Below the pieces are notes generated by a model. It made no database searches and was not told where the DNA came from. It saw only the letters and a list, made by a program, of their open reading frames with translations. Below, in pieces: positions 12,180 through 23,119 of a stretch of DNA of 64,000 bases. The DNA is from Spirogloea muscicola (taxonomy: Eukaryota > Streptophyta > Zygnematophyceae > Spirogloeales > Spirogloeaceae). A program made the position numbers and the translations under genes. How positions within the stretch are numbered: the first letter of the stretch is position 1; every line of letters begins with the position of its first letter. The DNA lies in assembly GCA_009602725.1 (NCBI GenBank), contig WELB01000008.1, positions 431,279 to 495,278 of the forward strand, given 5' to 3'.

Positions 12180-12435
12180 CAGGCCTCGCTTTCATACCAA
12201 GCGCACCGCGCATCTCTCTCTTTGGCTCTTTGCCCATTCCTTTTGGGCTGGCCTCTCACAGCCTCGCCCCTTATGAGAGAGCTGCTTCCCTGACAGCCAT
12301 CGCCTTGATTTGGAAGAGCTACCTCCCTACATTCCTTTTGGTCCTTTTGGGGCTGGCTTTTCACAGCCTTCGCCCCCTTTGGCAGAGCCACTTCCTCTTC
12401 TGGGCTGGCCTCTCACAGCCATTGCCTTAGGTAAG
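12180..12435 (+). repeat. Three hairpin-repeat units in tandem
   Basis: Three type-B modules follow a short box GGCCTCGCTTTCATACCAAG. Each has GGGCTGGC or GGCTGGCC, a TTTTCA or TCTCA loop and CAGCC, followed by a TCGCCCC-like block and GGAAGAGC or GAGAGAGCTGCTTCC. The stems differ in register between copies (GGCTG with CAGCC; GGGCTG with CAGCCT), but pairing is largely kept. Confidence 0.75.
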
Positions 12436-12639
12436 AGCTATGTTTTTCCTGACAGGGGGTTCCCAAGAGCGCCCTGTTTGCCTCGCCTGTGGCTCCGTTA
12501 ATATAGTCAGGAACACCCTTTGTAAGCACCCGGCTGGTCTTCACAGCCCCCAGTTTCCCCAAAGTTTCCTATAAGCGACCTCAATCTGCTTTCTGCGTCC
12601 GGCCGCCAGCCCCGAACGAGGCAGGAAAGCGTCTGTGTT

Positions 12640-13240
12640 GAGAGATGGGGAGGCCATGTGTGGCCAAGTACAAGGGCAAGCACATTGACAAATGTGCGTC
12701 ACCTGCTGCTAAGCTGACCCGCTCAGTAACCACGAGTCAGCACATAGGGGTCGCAACTGATGCTCGAATACCGGACGAAATTGACAATCTCTTGACTACC
12801 AGCTAAGGCTCGGCCAGCTTTCTGATGCAACGCATGAGCCTGAGCTTGCTGCAGACAAGCTGACACTCGACGATGCAAGAATGACAAGTAGGCTGCCAGC
12901 ATGCCCATCTGAGCTGGAAGCATATCCTCACAAACGAGCATATCCCAAACTCGCAACATTCTCCAGTAAGGTGTGGAAGCGAGGGCCGATGCAGCCGAAA
13001 GTGTCGATTGCCGCCGGTAGGAGGTGGTCGCTGCGGGGGTAGTCAGAGTAGTATCGGAGCTTTCTCTGCTCAGCACCTCCCACTGCGTGGCCAGCAATGT
13101 GTGTGGAAGCGGAACTCTTGTATGCCTCGGTCACCACCACATCAAGCAAGGCTCGTGGGCCTCTGCCAGGTTGTACACCCACAATGTCCAGGGTGCGACG
13201 GTGATGGCGTCCCTGGGAATCCGTGGTGATGGGCATGACA
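12640..13240 (-). mobile_element. LINE tail with restriction-like endonuclease domain
   Basis: On the minus strand, 13236 to about 12930 encodes a segment with RALLDVVVTEAYKSS and PAAIDTFGCIGPRFHTLL. This D...VVT pattern followed by a PLA-I-E/D-TFG block is typical of the C-terminal restriction-like endonuclease-like region of some LINE proteins. The reading then passes to another frame, so at least one frameshift lies near 12930-13000, and continues with ALHQKAGRALAGSQ to DPYVLTRGY and a stop at 12723. The 3' untranslated part below 12723 matches the other copies. It is 5'-truncated, broken and presumably inactive. Confidence 0.7.
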
Positions 13241-13492
13241 TCCCGAACGAGGGATGCGCCGAACGGCGATCCCCGTCGGTGGGGCCATCATCAAGCGGTG
13301 GGGCCACTGACCCGAAGGCGGGGGCGGCAGCGGGCGCTCGCCCGTCAAGTTCATTGGGAGGTTGTCGTCGGAGCCACGTCTCGAAGATGGGCCGCTACCG
13401 GGCGCTCCGTCGTCACCTCCCAGTGGGGCAAGCCGACGGTGCCTGCCGTTGAGGGTTCTGAGACCCGAACGCCGGCTTGTCCGCCGCGCTTC

Positions 13493-13527
<35 letters not shown>

Positions 13528-13741
13528 CTCGGTGGGGCCGCCGGAGAGCGCGCCGCCCATGTCTGCGGCGTTGAGGAGCACGGAAAGTGAGCCGGAGGCG
13601 CCGCTCTTTTGATGCGACGGCCTGCGGGGCGGCCGCGCGGCCAGCAGCAGGAGCCGCCGGCGGCGGCGGCGGTGACATAGACCTCCGGCCTTGCTGCTGC
13701 CCCTTGTGCAGACCCTCGTGCAGCGGCAGCCTAGGCGGGGT

Positions 13742-15783
13742 ATGGGAGCCTTAAGCCCCACTTTGCCGCCGCTGCCAGCGGCGGCCTTGGAGTCGCTCGA
13801 GGAGGCGAGCGCCGCGGCCGCCGCAGCGAGCTCGCCGGGCGGGGCTCGGCTCCTTCCCCGCAGCCAGGACGCCAGGTGCGTGGGTTAGGTTTGAAGGTTT
13901 ATGGATTAGGGTTTTACGGGTTTGGGGTTTAGAGTATAGAGCCCTCTGATGGCTGCTCTGTAAGGGTGCAGCGGCAGTATACCTCGACGCTTTGCTCCTC
14001 GACAGAGAGTAATGGAATTGGGGGCTCAGAAGTATTCTTCGGACAATCATGACAAGACAGAAGTGTCAATTATGCTTGTCGTCCACGTATAGTAGTTTGT
14101 GCAAAAACCGGAGAATTGCTCAATGAAGTCAGCTGTCGTCATTTACTCAGCGCTCACTTTGAGGTCCAGAACGTGGCTCAGAACGTGGCCTTGGCGTGCG
14201 CTGTGGCTGGGGTGTGTGCTCAGCGTCACCAAGCTGCTGGCGATGGACTGCGAGATGGTGGGCGTTGGCCGCGACGGCAAGCGCTCCATGCTCGCCCGCG
14301 TCGCCATCGTGAGCTGGCCCTCGTGCTCCTCCCCCCCCCGAGTCGGCGGCACAGGCCCCGGCGGTTGCTTGCAACATGCTCGACTCTCAGAACTTGATGT
14401 GCATCCCACAAAACTCCGTGAACAGCAGACCTGACCCTAAGTGCTTTTGGTAACCTCGGCAGCCAGCATGAAGCAAGTGGTAATCAGTTGGGTTATTCAG
14501 GCTTTGCTGGTGAAGCGCCGGGATGCACTTAGTGGGGCGCTCGCGCCTGCCTTAGTGGGCGAGCCACTCGGCGTGGCCGCCACATCTTACGCCAGTGGCA
14601 GATGCTCACTGTGCCCCCGCCCTCTCTATTGGCGCGCAGGTGAACGGCCACGGCAATGTCGTGCTGGACAAGCACGTGCAGCCTTTGGAGCTGGTCACGG
14701 ACCTCCGCACGGCCGTGAGCGGCGTTCAGTGGCGGCACCTCAATAAGCTCTCTGGTTGGCGGCCTGCCCCCCTCCACAGACACATGCGCTTTCTGGCAAG
14801 CATTCTCATGAGCAGATGAGGGGTATGCGGCGATCGATGCTGCCCGTCTTTCTGATCACCAAAGCCGGCGGCGGTGGTGGCAATTCTAGCGGCCGAGGAC
14901 TTCTGGGAGGTTCAGAGTGAGGTCGCCGGGCTCCTCAAGGGCCGCGTCCTCGTCGGGCACGCGCTGCACAATGACCTAAAGGTGCGGGACTAGACCCCAG
15001 CGCCGGCTTTTTGCCCGTATGGCCACGGCAATGCAGTAAGTACTGGCGTCACCTTTGCTCCTGCTGCGGCACGCTGCAGGCGCTTTTCTTGAGCCACCCA
15101 AAGCGCGACACGCGTGACACGCAGCGATACAAGCCTCTCCGCGGGTGGTCATCCTTTCCATCCCCGCCCTCACCCCTCCCCAGTAAAGGCAGACAGTGTC
15201 GTCTCCTTTGCCGTTTTTCGTCGATGACCTTTGTGCGTGCGCCTGACAAGCCTCTGGATCTTATCCCGATCTTTATTTTAGATTCAGATCTGCCTTATGC
15301 ATCGTACACTGATGCTCAAACCCCTCACCATACTGCAGGAAGCGGGGCCAGGCGCGGGCACTCCGGCACCTTGCGGCGGAAGTCCTCGGAGCCACAATAC
15401 AGCAAGGCCAGCATTCTCCCGTATGTGGCTCCCGCGGAACATGAGCCGTGATTATGATGCCTCTTCAGTTGCAGCCCCAATGCTTTTGGTGAAGATGGGG
15501 CGACTGGGCAGAGTCACTTGAGCTTCTTTCATTGAGGTCTATTGAGCTACTGAAAAGGGACTGACGTCACCAGGGTCTCCTGTGGTGGCGACAGGTCGAG
15601 GATGCAAGAGCAGCACTGTACATTTACCTCCACCACCGACCAGCCTGGGAACAGAGCCTCCGCGCGCCACCCAGCACCACCTCCGCAAGCAGTGGATTGC
15701 CCTTGGCACGAGGACAGGCAGGCCGACACTTGCAAGCTCCACAAGGAGCACTCTTCAGCAAAGACACTAGTAAATGTAAATGA
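13742..15783 (+). CDS. REXO4-like 3'-5' RNA exonuclease (DEDDh family)
   Basis: Predicted nuclear or nucleolar exonuclease that trims structured RNAs such as pre-rRNA. The core is clear: [20 protein letters not shown] up to a donor at 14309, then exons 14640-14754 ([12 protein letters not shown]), 14890-14981 ([14 protein letters not shown]), 15080-15144 ([14 protein letters not shown]), 15339-15420 ([17 protein letters not shown]) and 15595-15783 ([12 protein letters not shown], stop TGA at 15781-15783). All joins keep phase. The DEDDh residues are present: D and E in DCE, D in HALHNDL, and H and D in HSPVEDA. The 5' part is uncertain. A candidate first exon 13742-13874, from an ATG to a GTGCGT donor, is rich in alanine and serine. 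The core exon may instead start from an ATG near 14123. The short C-terminal extension is of unknown role. Confidence 0.82.
13884..13940 (+). repeat. Degenerate TTTAGGG-like stretch
   Basis: A run of imperfect plant-telomere-like units (GGTTTATGGATTAGGGTTTT, then GGGTTTGGGGTTTAG). It sits just after a candidate first exon of the REXO4-like gene. Plant promoters often carry short telo-boxes, so it could be regulatory; it could also be an old telomere-repair scar. Confidence 0.5.
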
Positions 15784-17131
15784 ACATGTCCAATAGAGCT
15801 CCTCTTCATGTGAATAGCTGAGGAGAAGCGGTGAAGCGTGCAGAGTGTCTGTCTTAAGTGGTGCAGTGGACTGCGGGGAAATTTTGAATTGAATGCACCC
15901 TCTTGTGACTCTCTCCCCAAGATCCTGTACAAAAGGTCAGATGTAGGTGTATTATGCATGTGTTACAATTAGCAATGGATTGAGAAGCTCATGGCAGTAC
16001 TTGAAGAGCAAATGGGCACCACTGAGACGTTCAGATGTGATTACATCAGTTTCACAAGTCTGGTGTTAGTGTGTCTTGCACCCTCGTGACATGGTCAGAA
16101 TAAACGAATTGAAATAGCCCATTCCTCTGCCTAGCAAAGAGACATAGAGTTACGTAACCGATGTGATCTTCATAATGTAAAGGGTTGCCTGCTCAACATT
16201 CCAAGAAGTACAGCAGACTGGAGCCTCATTTGCCTGGCAAAGAGACATTAACTTACATAACAGGATGTGATCTTTGCAAACTGTTCCCTGCTCAACATCC
16301 CAAGAAGTACGGCAGACTGGAGCTTGCTGATGGCTCGTTGCAATGTGGGGGTAAGCAAGCCAACAGCAAGTCAGTAGCAAGTCAACAGCAAGTCAGTGTT
16401 CCCTCTACGAGATGTATCATAGCAGTAGTGACCTGGCGACCGTGATACTCGAACTTGGCGTGCAACTGGCCCTTTGTACTGAGGCGTTCAGGCAAGTGCA
16501 TCAGGGCCAGGATTCTGTTCCACAAGCCGGCTTCCAGAACAGGCTTACTGGGCGCCCACAACTGCCCGACTTATGATCACCGCAAGGCAATGTCCTCCAT
16601 AGGGATGACAAGCATCACTAGTATAGTAATTCGTCGCACTGCAAATGCCAATTGCTAAGGTGCCAATGATATTCACAGTACCTGTAAGCCTGGCCACGAG
16701 CTAGGGCACTGACATTAGTGCGGAGGATATTCCAAGGACTTCGTTGATCTGCTCTGAAGGAACCCCACAGCACGAGATAAGTGGAACAGACATGACAAGA
16801 AGAGAATGATACCTGGTCCATGCGCTGGCAAGAGGTCAGTGGGACTAACATTTGACATTACAAAGGGGACACAGTGCCAGGTCTTGCAATAGCAGCACAA
16901 TCCTTGGGATGAGCAGCTCTCATCACTGGTCCAGCATCATGTACTGGATGGAGCTCACAAAGTATATCATCAAGGCTAGGCCGGCGCTCATCTTGTCAAA
17001 GACACAGAGGCGACCATCGCCCGACTGCCAAGCACCGAGCCCGCATAGCTCCGACCAGCTGTTCCGCGGCCAGGTGCCAGCAGCGTTCAGTGAGCACAAC
17101 CAAAACATATTTGAGCGCAATCTAAGAGACT
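15784..17131. other. Intergenic region between convergent genes
   Basis: This is the space between the 3' ends of the REXO4-like gene and the nucleotide translocase gene. No gene is recognised. It contains a two-copy tandem duplication at about 16134-16330 and, at about 16355-16400, short direct repeats built from CAACAGCAAGTCAGTAGCAA. Otherwise I see nothing. Confidence 0.6.
16134..16330. repeat. Tandem duplication, about 106-bp unit, two copies
   Basis: Each unit reads GCAAAGAGACAT, then a TTACGTAAC or TTACATAAC element, GATGTGATCTT, CTGCTCAACAT, CCAAGAAGTAC and GCAGACTGGAGC. The two copies have diverged by several substitutions, so the duplication is not recent. Confidence 0.8.
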
Positions 17132-20100
17132 TTATGCCTTGGCCGGCTGCTCTAACGTCAGGGAGCTAGCGCCGTTGCCGCCATCATCATTCCCAGCAGC
17201 CTCACTGACAATCTTGGCGGAAGCTGCAGGAGCAGGAGCAGGAGCGCTGCTCTTGACCTCCGCAGGCAGCTTGCCATCGAGCACAGGCTTGCCGTCGAGG
17301 ATAGGCACATAACGACCCTCCACGAAGCCCTGCTCGTTGAGCACACTCACAAAGCGATATTTGACCTGCCAAGAAGGTTGGTATGAGCACCCAGAAAATT
17401 GTCAGAAGCGGTGACAAGGAGCAGCCCAACTGTTGTGTACTTCTCAGCGTCCTATTATGACACACGCTATCACTTGCAAGTGACCCTCCTTGCAGAGAAA
17501 GATGGCAAGGGAGAATGTGTCGGCCTCCTCACCTCTTTGTGCGGCTTCCCGCCGGAGCCGAGGAACGCCTTTGATGAGGAAGCCAGCTTGCCCTCCTGGT
17601 ACTTTCCCTTGAGGTCCTCTTGGACGAGAGGCGAGAACTGCTTATCGAGCGACCGGGCGGCACCAAGCCATGCGATGACAATGAACAGCAGGATGACACC
17701 AAGGTATGGCGTGGAGTTGGCCAGTGACCCAAAGCCAAAGATGAGGAACTGCTGGATGAGTGCACCGCCTGACTTGCCCAGCGGATTGCACACCACATCG
17801 ATAGCAGCCTTGCCCTTGACCTGCTCGAAGTAGCAGCATCATTGAGCAACAGTGTAATACATGCGAGTATCAAACTACAGCCAACTTCACACCAAGTACT
17901 AGGTGGACTCTACCAAGGGTCAAGTCTCCAACATTTCAAAGGGTCTGCTTGGGCAATGCCAAATCCTCAAACGCCATGCTGATATTATGTCTTACAGAGA
18001 TGCATGAGATTCAGGCTACCTTTGTATTCGCACCAGACTGTTGAGTTCAATGCCAGACTTGCTCAAGGACAGATGCCACGAATCTCAGGATGCCCCAAAC
18101 AATTGCTGAGGCTGCCTTGCTGTACTCACCTTGGTCTCCTCGTCAAGAGGAATGTAGGCCATCTCCTTGCATGGGTCAAAGAGGCTGTACTTGGCGCTCT
18201 TGCTGAAGATGTTCTGGGCGGCGCCAACGTACACGGCTGCCAGCAGCGGCGTGAGCCCCAGGGACGCCAAGTACGGCGTAAGGGGCGCGGAGAAAAGCAC
18301 GAGCGAGAAGAAGGCCACGCCTGTGACGAGTAGCACCGACGGCGTAATCTGTGCTGCCACGCCCCAGCCGAACTTGCGGAAGATGACACGCGAGAGTAGC
18401 ATCATCGCAAATGTCACGATGCCCGTGTATGTTGAGAAGTCGCCCATGAATGAGGAGTAATCATTTGGATTTGGGAACTGCATGCAGAGAGCATGAAGCA
18501 GGATAGAGAGCGATCATTAGTACTTTGCCTGTATTCAATCAAATTGTCTGCCACAGAGGCCTTGCTGGTGCGTAACAGAGTCGGGCAACTCGCTTCTGCT
18601 GTTAGGACTTGCTGACCTTTTAGCAGGCATGCATTACGATTGTGCTTGCATTGCATCGAGAAGGTACATTGAGCTAGCTCTTCAGCTACTTTCCAACCCA
18701 ATTGCCAGCATTGTGTCAAAGGCTGATGCCTCTCATAAGTAGTGTCCACTGTCCAACACATCTCAAGGTGTACAAGAGCAAGCCAAGGGCTGAAGAGAGA
18801 GGCAGGCAAGCACCTGGGCCTTGATCTTGCCCTTCCACGTAACCTCCACAAGGTTGATGCTAATGCCATAGGCTACGACGATCGTGGCAAGGTCCCTAAT
18901 GTACCGCGACCCGAGAAGGAACTTGAAGCTCTCCCCCATACTCATCTTCGGCTTGTCCTTCTGCGGAGGGCCAAACAGCAAGGATGCTCAGCTAGAGCAG
19001 GTCTGATCCCCTGCATGGACGTGACGACACAGGCGCTACATCCTGCTGCTCAATTGTAGCTGCATAAGCTTTAGCAACATTGCCACTGCAGCAAGAAGAT
19101 GCATTAGTGCTGCTTGAAAGTCATTCAGCCACTTTAAACAACTTGCTGATAGACAGCATTTAATGCTCACCTTCTTCTTCTTCTCGACCTTGGGCAGGTT
19201 GGGGTCGTTGACAACATTGGCAACAACCCACCAGTATATGGCGGCGATAGCAAAGCCGAGCACAACGACAAGGGACATCATGCCCTTGAGCGACATACCC
19301 CAGCCGTCGACGCCAGGCCCCAGCTTGCTGCGTAGCTGAGAGAAATACTTGACAGTTCTTCCCGAGAAGACGAGCGCCACATTGGCGCCAAGGCCGAAGA
19401 GCGGGTAGAACTGCTTCGCTTCGTCCACCGTAACAATCTGCAACAGCAGTACCCTAGGAATCAGACTTGAGCAGACTGAGAAGCAGGTAATACACCACCA
19501 CTGCCACACTGCAGACTTTATTCTGCAGTCATCTGCATTCCAGTGGGCTCGAGGGTTGGCCACTTCAAAAATGGCAAAATTGTGTTGCAGTGCAAATCTG
19601 ACAATCACTTGGCTTATATGCCTATCCTCAAGCAGCTTGTACACAGCAGCATTGATAAGTACTGTGCTTGTGAGACTGGAGCTACCCGCTTGTACACAGG
19701 GAGAAGTTTAAAAGGTAAGCGGATGTATGAGCAATGACAAGCTAGCAGTTCCTATATGCATCAACAGACTTGATTGCAAAAAGGACTAATGCATGTCTCT
19801 CAGCACCTTGTCAGGGCTGTTACGGACAAGAATTTACATTTGTGAAGCACAGCAATATGCAAGAGGCAGTGCGGCCAGGTCTCAAGCAGCACAGCTAGAA
19901 GGGCACACCCTCACTGGTGCTTGTAATTTGAGCAGGCGCAATGGGATCTCCTGAATGAGGAGGGCAAAGACCAGCACCTGGTTGGCAAAGCCCCAGAATA
20001 GCACAGAGACGACGACGGAGCCCCAGAGCTCGGCCATGACGTAGAAGAGGCAGAAGGTCCAGTTGCGGAGGATGGAGATGGGGCCCATGAAGCGCGGCCC

Positions 20101-20868
20101 GAGCTGCGTGAGCAGGCGCTCGGCGAGCGCGGTGGGGTGCAGGACGTGCTGCAGCGGGTACATGAGGAAAGCGAAGGCGCCGAAGAAGGCGATGAAGGGG
20201 AAGATGCAGGTGTAGAAGAGCGCCTCGCGCGACAGCACGTTGGCCAGCTTGGAGTAGACGACCATGAAGGCGACGGCCAGCGGCAGGTTGACCCAGGTCT
20301 TGAGGAACGGGATGATCTCGGCGCCGGAGCCGGGCGCCGTGACCACCAGCACGTCCTTGGTGTCGCGCAGGATGGTGTAGTTGAACAGGATGCAGAAGAA
20401 CATGAGGCCCAGCGGCACCACCTTCTTGACCGTCGTGTACGGGATGCCGAAGATGCTGCCCTGCTGCGGCGCCGCCGGCGTCGTCGCCGTCGCCGCGAAT
20501 GGCGCCACCAGGCCCTCGCCCTCCGGCTGCTGCTGCTCCTCATCCCGATCCTGCGGAGCGGCGCCGGCGGCGGCAGCGGCGGCCGAGGCCCGGGGTGCGG
20601 CGGCGNNNNNNNNNNNNNNNNNNNNNNNNNNNNNNNNNNNNNNNNNNNNNNNNNNNNNNNNNNNNNNNNNNNNNNNNNNNNNNNNNNNNNNNNNNNNNNN
20701 NNNNNNNNNNNNNNNNNNNNNNNNNNNNCGGCGGCGGCAGCGGCGGCGGCGGCGGCGGGGGATCGGCTCGCAGCTGGCACGGCGCCGGGGGGGGTGGGGG
20801 CTAGCGGCGGCGCCGCTTGGCAACGGGGGAAAGGCGAGCCGTGCGCATGAAATCGAAAGGTGGCCCAA
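17132..20868 (-). CDS. Plastid ATP/ADP translocase (NTT family)
   Basis: Inner-envelope carrier that exchanges ATP for ADP. In plants it feeds ATP to non-photosynthetic or dark plastids, for example for starch and fatty-acid synthesis. Exons on the minus strand run from an unresolved 5' part to 19978, then 19437-19171, 18960-18814, 18477-18130, 17820-17533 and 17365-17132. The last five are all phase 0. Family blocks are clear: YTILRDTKDVLVVTAPGS, EIIPFLKTWVNLPLAVAF, VMAELWGSVVVSVLFWGFAN, RDLATIVVAYGISINLVEVT, GDFSTYTGIVTF and VVCNPLGKSGGALIQQ. Many hydrophobic helices match a 12-segment carrier. The charged C-terminal tail ends in ASSLTLEQPAKA. The start codon and transit peptide cannot be placed, because the N-terminal region runs into an unresolved gap at 20606-20728 flanked by CGG repeats; the left coordinate of the 5' exon is approximate. 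Confidence 0.93.
20606..20760. other. Sequence gap in a CGG-repeat tract
   Basis: Positions 20606-20728 are all N, followed by a CGG-rich tract to about 20757. The gap lies in the region that should encode the transit peptide of the nucleotide translocase. Its true length is unknown. Confidence 0.95.
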
Positions 20869-21060
20869 TTTAAGTCAAGCCAACACACTGCTCCGTTCCT
20901 GGCATTTAGTATTCATGCATCGAGTAGTGACCTTTATGTTTTGACCCGTGGTTACTGAGCGGGTCAATCTGCTGTAGGTTATGTAGATTTTTAGATGTGC
21001 TTGCCTTTGTACCTGGCCATTTGGCCTACACTTCTTTCTAATACACGATCTTTTTGCTCA
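20815..21060 (+). mobile_element. LINE 3' tail, strongly truncated
   Basis: The peptide SSDLYVLTRGY ends at a TGA (20955-20957). The following 90 bases (GCGGGTCAATCTGCTGTAGG onward, through CTGGCCATTTGGCC and CTAATACACGAT) match the 3' part of the copy at 1.3-1.43 kb and, inverted, those at 33320-33380 and 58570-58680. Just upstream, 20815-20890 contains an inverted copy of the separate box that includes GGCTTGAATTGGCC. The two repeats abut here. Confidence 0.65.
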
Positions 21061-21079
21061 GGCACAAGCCAGTGCAAAG

Positions 21080-21500
21080 AACTGCGCTCTTCCGGAGAAA
21101 CAGCTTTTCCAATTCAAGGCAATGACGGCTCTGTGAGAGGGCAGCCCTAAGGAGTGTGCAATGCAAGGAGTGGGGGGTCCATCGAAACTGAAGCCGTAGG
21201 CAGAATGAGAAAGAAAGGGCTCGCCCATTGAGGATAGGGGCTGGACAAGCCAGCCCAAAAAAGAATGAACAAAGAACGAGAAGGGGGCCAGAGGAAGCCA
21301 GAGGAAGCGCTAAGAAACCAAAGCACACAAAGAAAGAAAGCAGCTACAAATTACTCAGTAACCCCTGCTAAGCAGCCGCAAATCAGAGAGGCTAGGGTCC
21401 TGGAAGTGGGTCCCCTGGACAGAGCCAGAGGCAGCAGCGAGGGCTCTCAAGAAAGGGCTCGCCCATCGAGGAGAGGGGCTGGAACAGCCAGCCCAGAAGG
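21080..21500 (-). mobile_element. LINE tail plus type-A hairpin units, minus strand
   Basis: The minus-strand frame ends in SLSDLRLLSRGY with a stop at 21355, preceded by ALAAASGSVQGTHF, nearly the same as the copy ending at 52800. Type-A hairpin units occur both upstream of the stop (21455-21500) and in the 3' part (21205-21265). Another hairpin half-unit lies at 21085-21150. The coding part is less than 100 bases, so the copy is heavily 5'-truncated. Confidence 0.65.
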
Positions 21501-21785
21501 CAAAAAGGTGGCCAAGTTGACGAGCGGAGCGGCGGCAAGCGGCGCCGCCGAGGGCCACGCGAGACGGCGGAGACGGTGGGGGACGCACCGATGGAAGCGC
21601 CGGGACCCCATCATTGGCGGCGCCCGGCGCACCGCTGCCGTCGCGCTTCAGCTAGACGGGGGGCAGATCGGCAGCCCTGCGCCGTCAGACCAACTCCCCC
21701 AAAATCGGTGGGGAAATGCGGAGGTCCCCCAACGCCCAGACGGTGCTGAATGTACAGTGCGGGCCAGGGCGATGCAGCTGACGTT

Positions 21786-21952
21786 CCACGTGGCGGCCAG
21801 TCGGTGGTCGGCCGCGCCGGCTCCCTGGGACGCACGGGGGCCGGAGGCTGGAATCTTCGGGATCAGGCGCCCACGTTGATTCTTCGGTCTTCAGGCGGCT
21901 GCGTGCCACGTGGACGGGGACGACTTGGCGCGCACAGACGGCCGCCACGTGG
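21786..21952. promoter_or_regulatory. Three perfect CCACGTGG boxes
   Basis: Identical palindromic G-boxes occur at 21786-21793, 21906-21913 and 21945-21952. They are about 1.2 kb upstream of the methyltransferase and about 1 kb upstream of the translocase 5' end. Chance occurrence of three perfect 8-mers in 170 bases is low even in GC-rich DNA. The regulated gene is unknown. Confidence 0.45.
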
Positions 21953-22209
21953 TGGTAATGAGAGCCCCCGCCAGTACCGCACACCGTTAGCGTGCCCTGC
22001 TGCGGACTGCACCTCTCGTACTCCTAGACCCCAGCTACACAGATACTCCAACTTGCGGCTGCTAAATGCTACATCGGAGTTCCTGAGAAAGCGTACACCT
22101 GAGCTCCTATTCCAGGGCTGGCCGGAGCGGTCGCCCTTTACGGGAAAAGCCTCACTCTCCCATTTGCTGTGGTGTCTTACATAGGTGTGTGGTTTTGGCG
22201 CTTTTCGGC

Positions 22210-22350
22210 CCTTTGACCATGTCCAAGGCTTTTTGGGCTGGCCTTTCCCAGCCACCGTAAGTTGGGCGAGCTTCTCCTTTGGACCTAATATTCTTTGGAC
22301 CTTGTTCATTCCTCCAGGGCTGGCTTTTTTCACAGCCCCCCTTCGGAAGA
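22210..22350 (+). repeat. Two hairpin-repeat units
   Basis: The first reads GACCATGTCCAAGGC, then GGGCTGGCCTTTCCCAGCC and GGGCGAGCTTCTCC (type A). The second reads GACCTTGTTCATTCC, then GGGCTGGCTTTTTTCACAGCCC and CCTTCGGAAG (type B). Both fold into simple stem-loops. Confidence 0.75.
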
Positions 22351-23119
22351 TGCTCACTGCTCCTAAACCCCAGGCCCCGACTCCAAGACCAGGCCGCTGG
22401 AGGCTCGACAACGAGCCGGGCGCGGCGGACGCTGAGGGGCAGCGCCCGTGGCATAGACAGAGGGCCGCCGCGACGCGCAGCGGGACCTCAGGGAACGCGC
22501 CTCGACTCGGCAGCCTGCCCTTGCGGCGCACGAGGGCCTCCATGGCGGAGGGCCGCAGGCTGCGCCGCGCGATGCCGCTCGCGGCCGCGCCGGCCTCGGA
22601 TCCGGCGGCGCTCAGCCGTCTCGGAGCCTCTCTTGATCTGCGGCAGATCCATCTTCGGCAGCCCTCCGCCCCTGGTGGCGCCGTCGCGCCGCCGGGGGCC
22701 TCCGGGCCCCCGGCGGCGCTCCACCCATGATCTATAGCGGGACTCTCCCCGTGCTGCTTCTCGTCCAAGCCTGCATCATGCCCGGCATTCGCTCGCCGCC
22801 GGCGCTCGTGAGCCTCGTTGCCCTTTGACCAGCTACGGCGCTTGGGGCCGCGCGTTGTCTCCGAATGTGGTCGCGGAACACCCGCAGAGAATCGCCCGTC
22901 GCCTTCGCCCGGGCTTGCTGCACTTGCTGCTGTGGCTGTGCTTTGAGGGGGCCTTCGTTGAGGCCTTAATGACCATCTATATTGCAGGCATAGATCAAAA
23001 TCCTATTGGCTGCCTCTCAATCTCAAGCAAAGGATATGGGCTAGATTTCTCTTGGTCCACATTGAAATACAGTATAGACAGCGGCTGCAGCAGCCCCTGC
23101 TGCGGCGCTCTGACCGACC

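Larger units (their letters stand above)
12002..13741. other. Repeat region between glutamine synthetase and REXO4-like gene
   Basis: No host gene is seen. The region holds three plus-strand hairpin-repeat units (12225-12435), the tail of a minus-strand LINE (12640-13240) and a GC-rich stretch with triplet tracts (13494-13530 and 13655-13675) leading to the next gene. Open frames in the GC-rich part are read in several overlapping phases and carry no domain. Confidence 0.6.
20869..23118. other. Repeat-rich intergenic region
   Basis: This lies between the translocase and methyltransferase genes, which point away from each other. It holds a plus-strand LINE tail, a minus-strand LINE tail with its 3' region (21080-21500), hairpin units at 22210-22350 and a group of perfect CCACGTGG motifs at 21786-21952. 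A long minus-strand open frame (about 300 codons, 22768 to 21863) runs through the hairpin repeats and has no recognisable domain, so I do not call it a gene. Confidence 0.55.

Noticed and set aside
12225-12435. tRNA-like or 5S-like RNA genes in the hairpin units
   Set aside because: The stems are single short hairpins without a cloverleaf, A/B boxes or a T-loop sequence. No tRNA or rRNA gene could be supported in the window.
21863-22768. Open frame of about 300 codons on the minus strand
   Set aside because: It runs through hairpin-repeat units and GC-rich DNA, has no recognisable domain and shifts composition along its length. GC-rich sequence with few stop codons explains its length.
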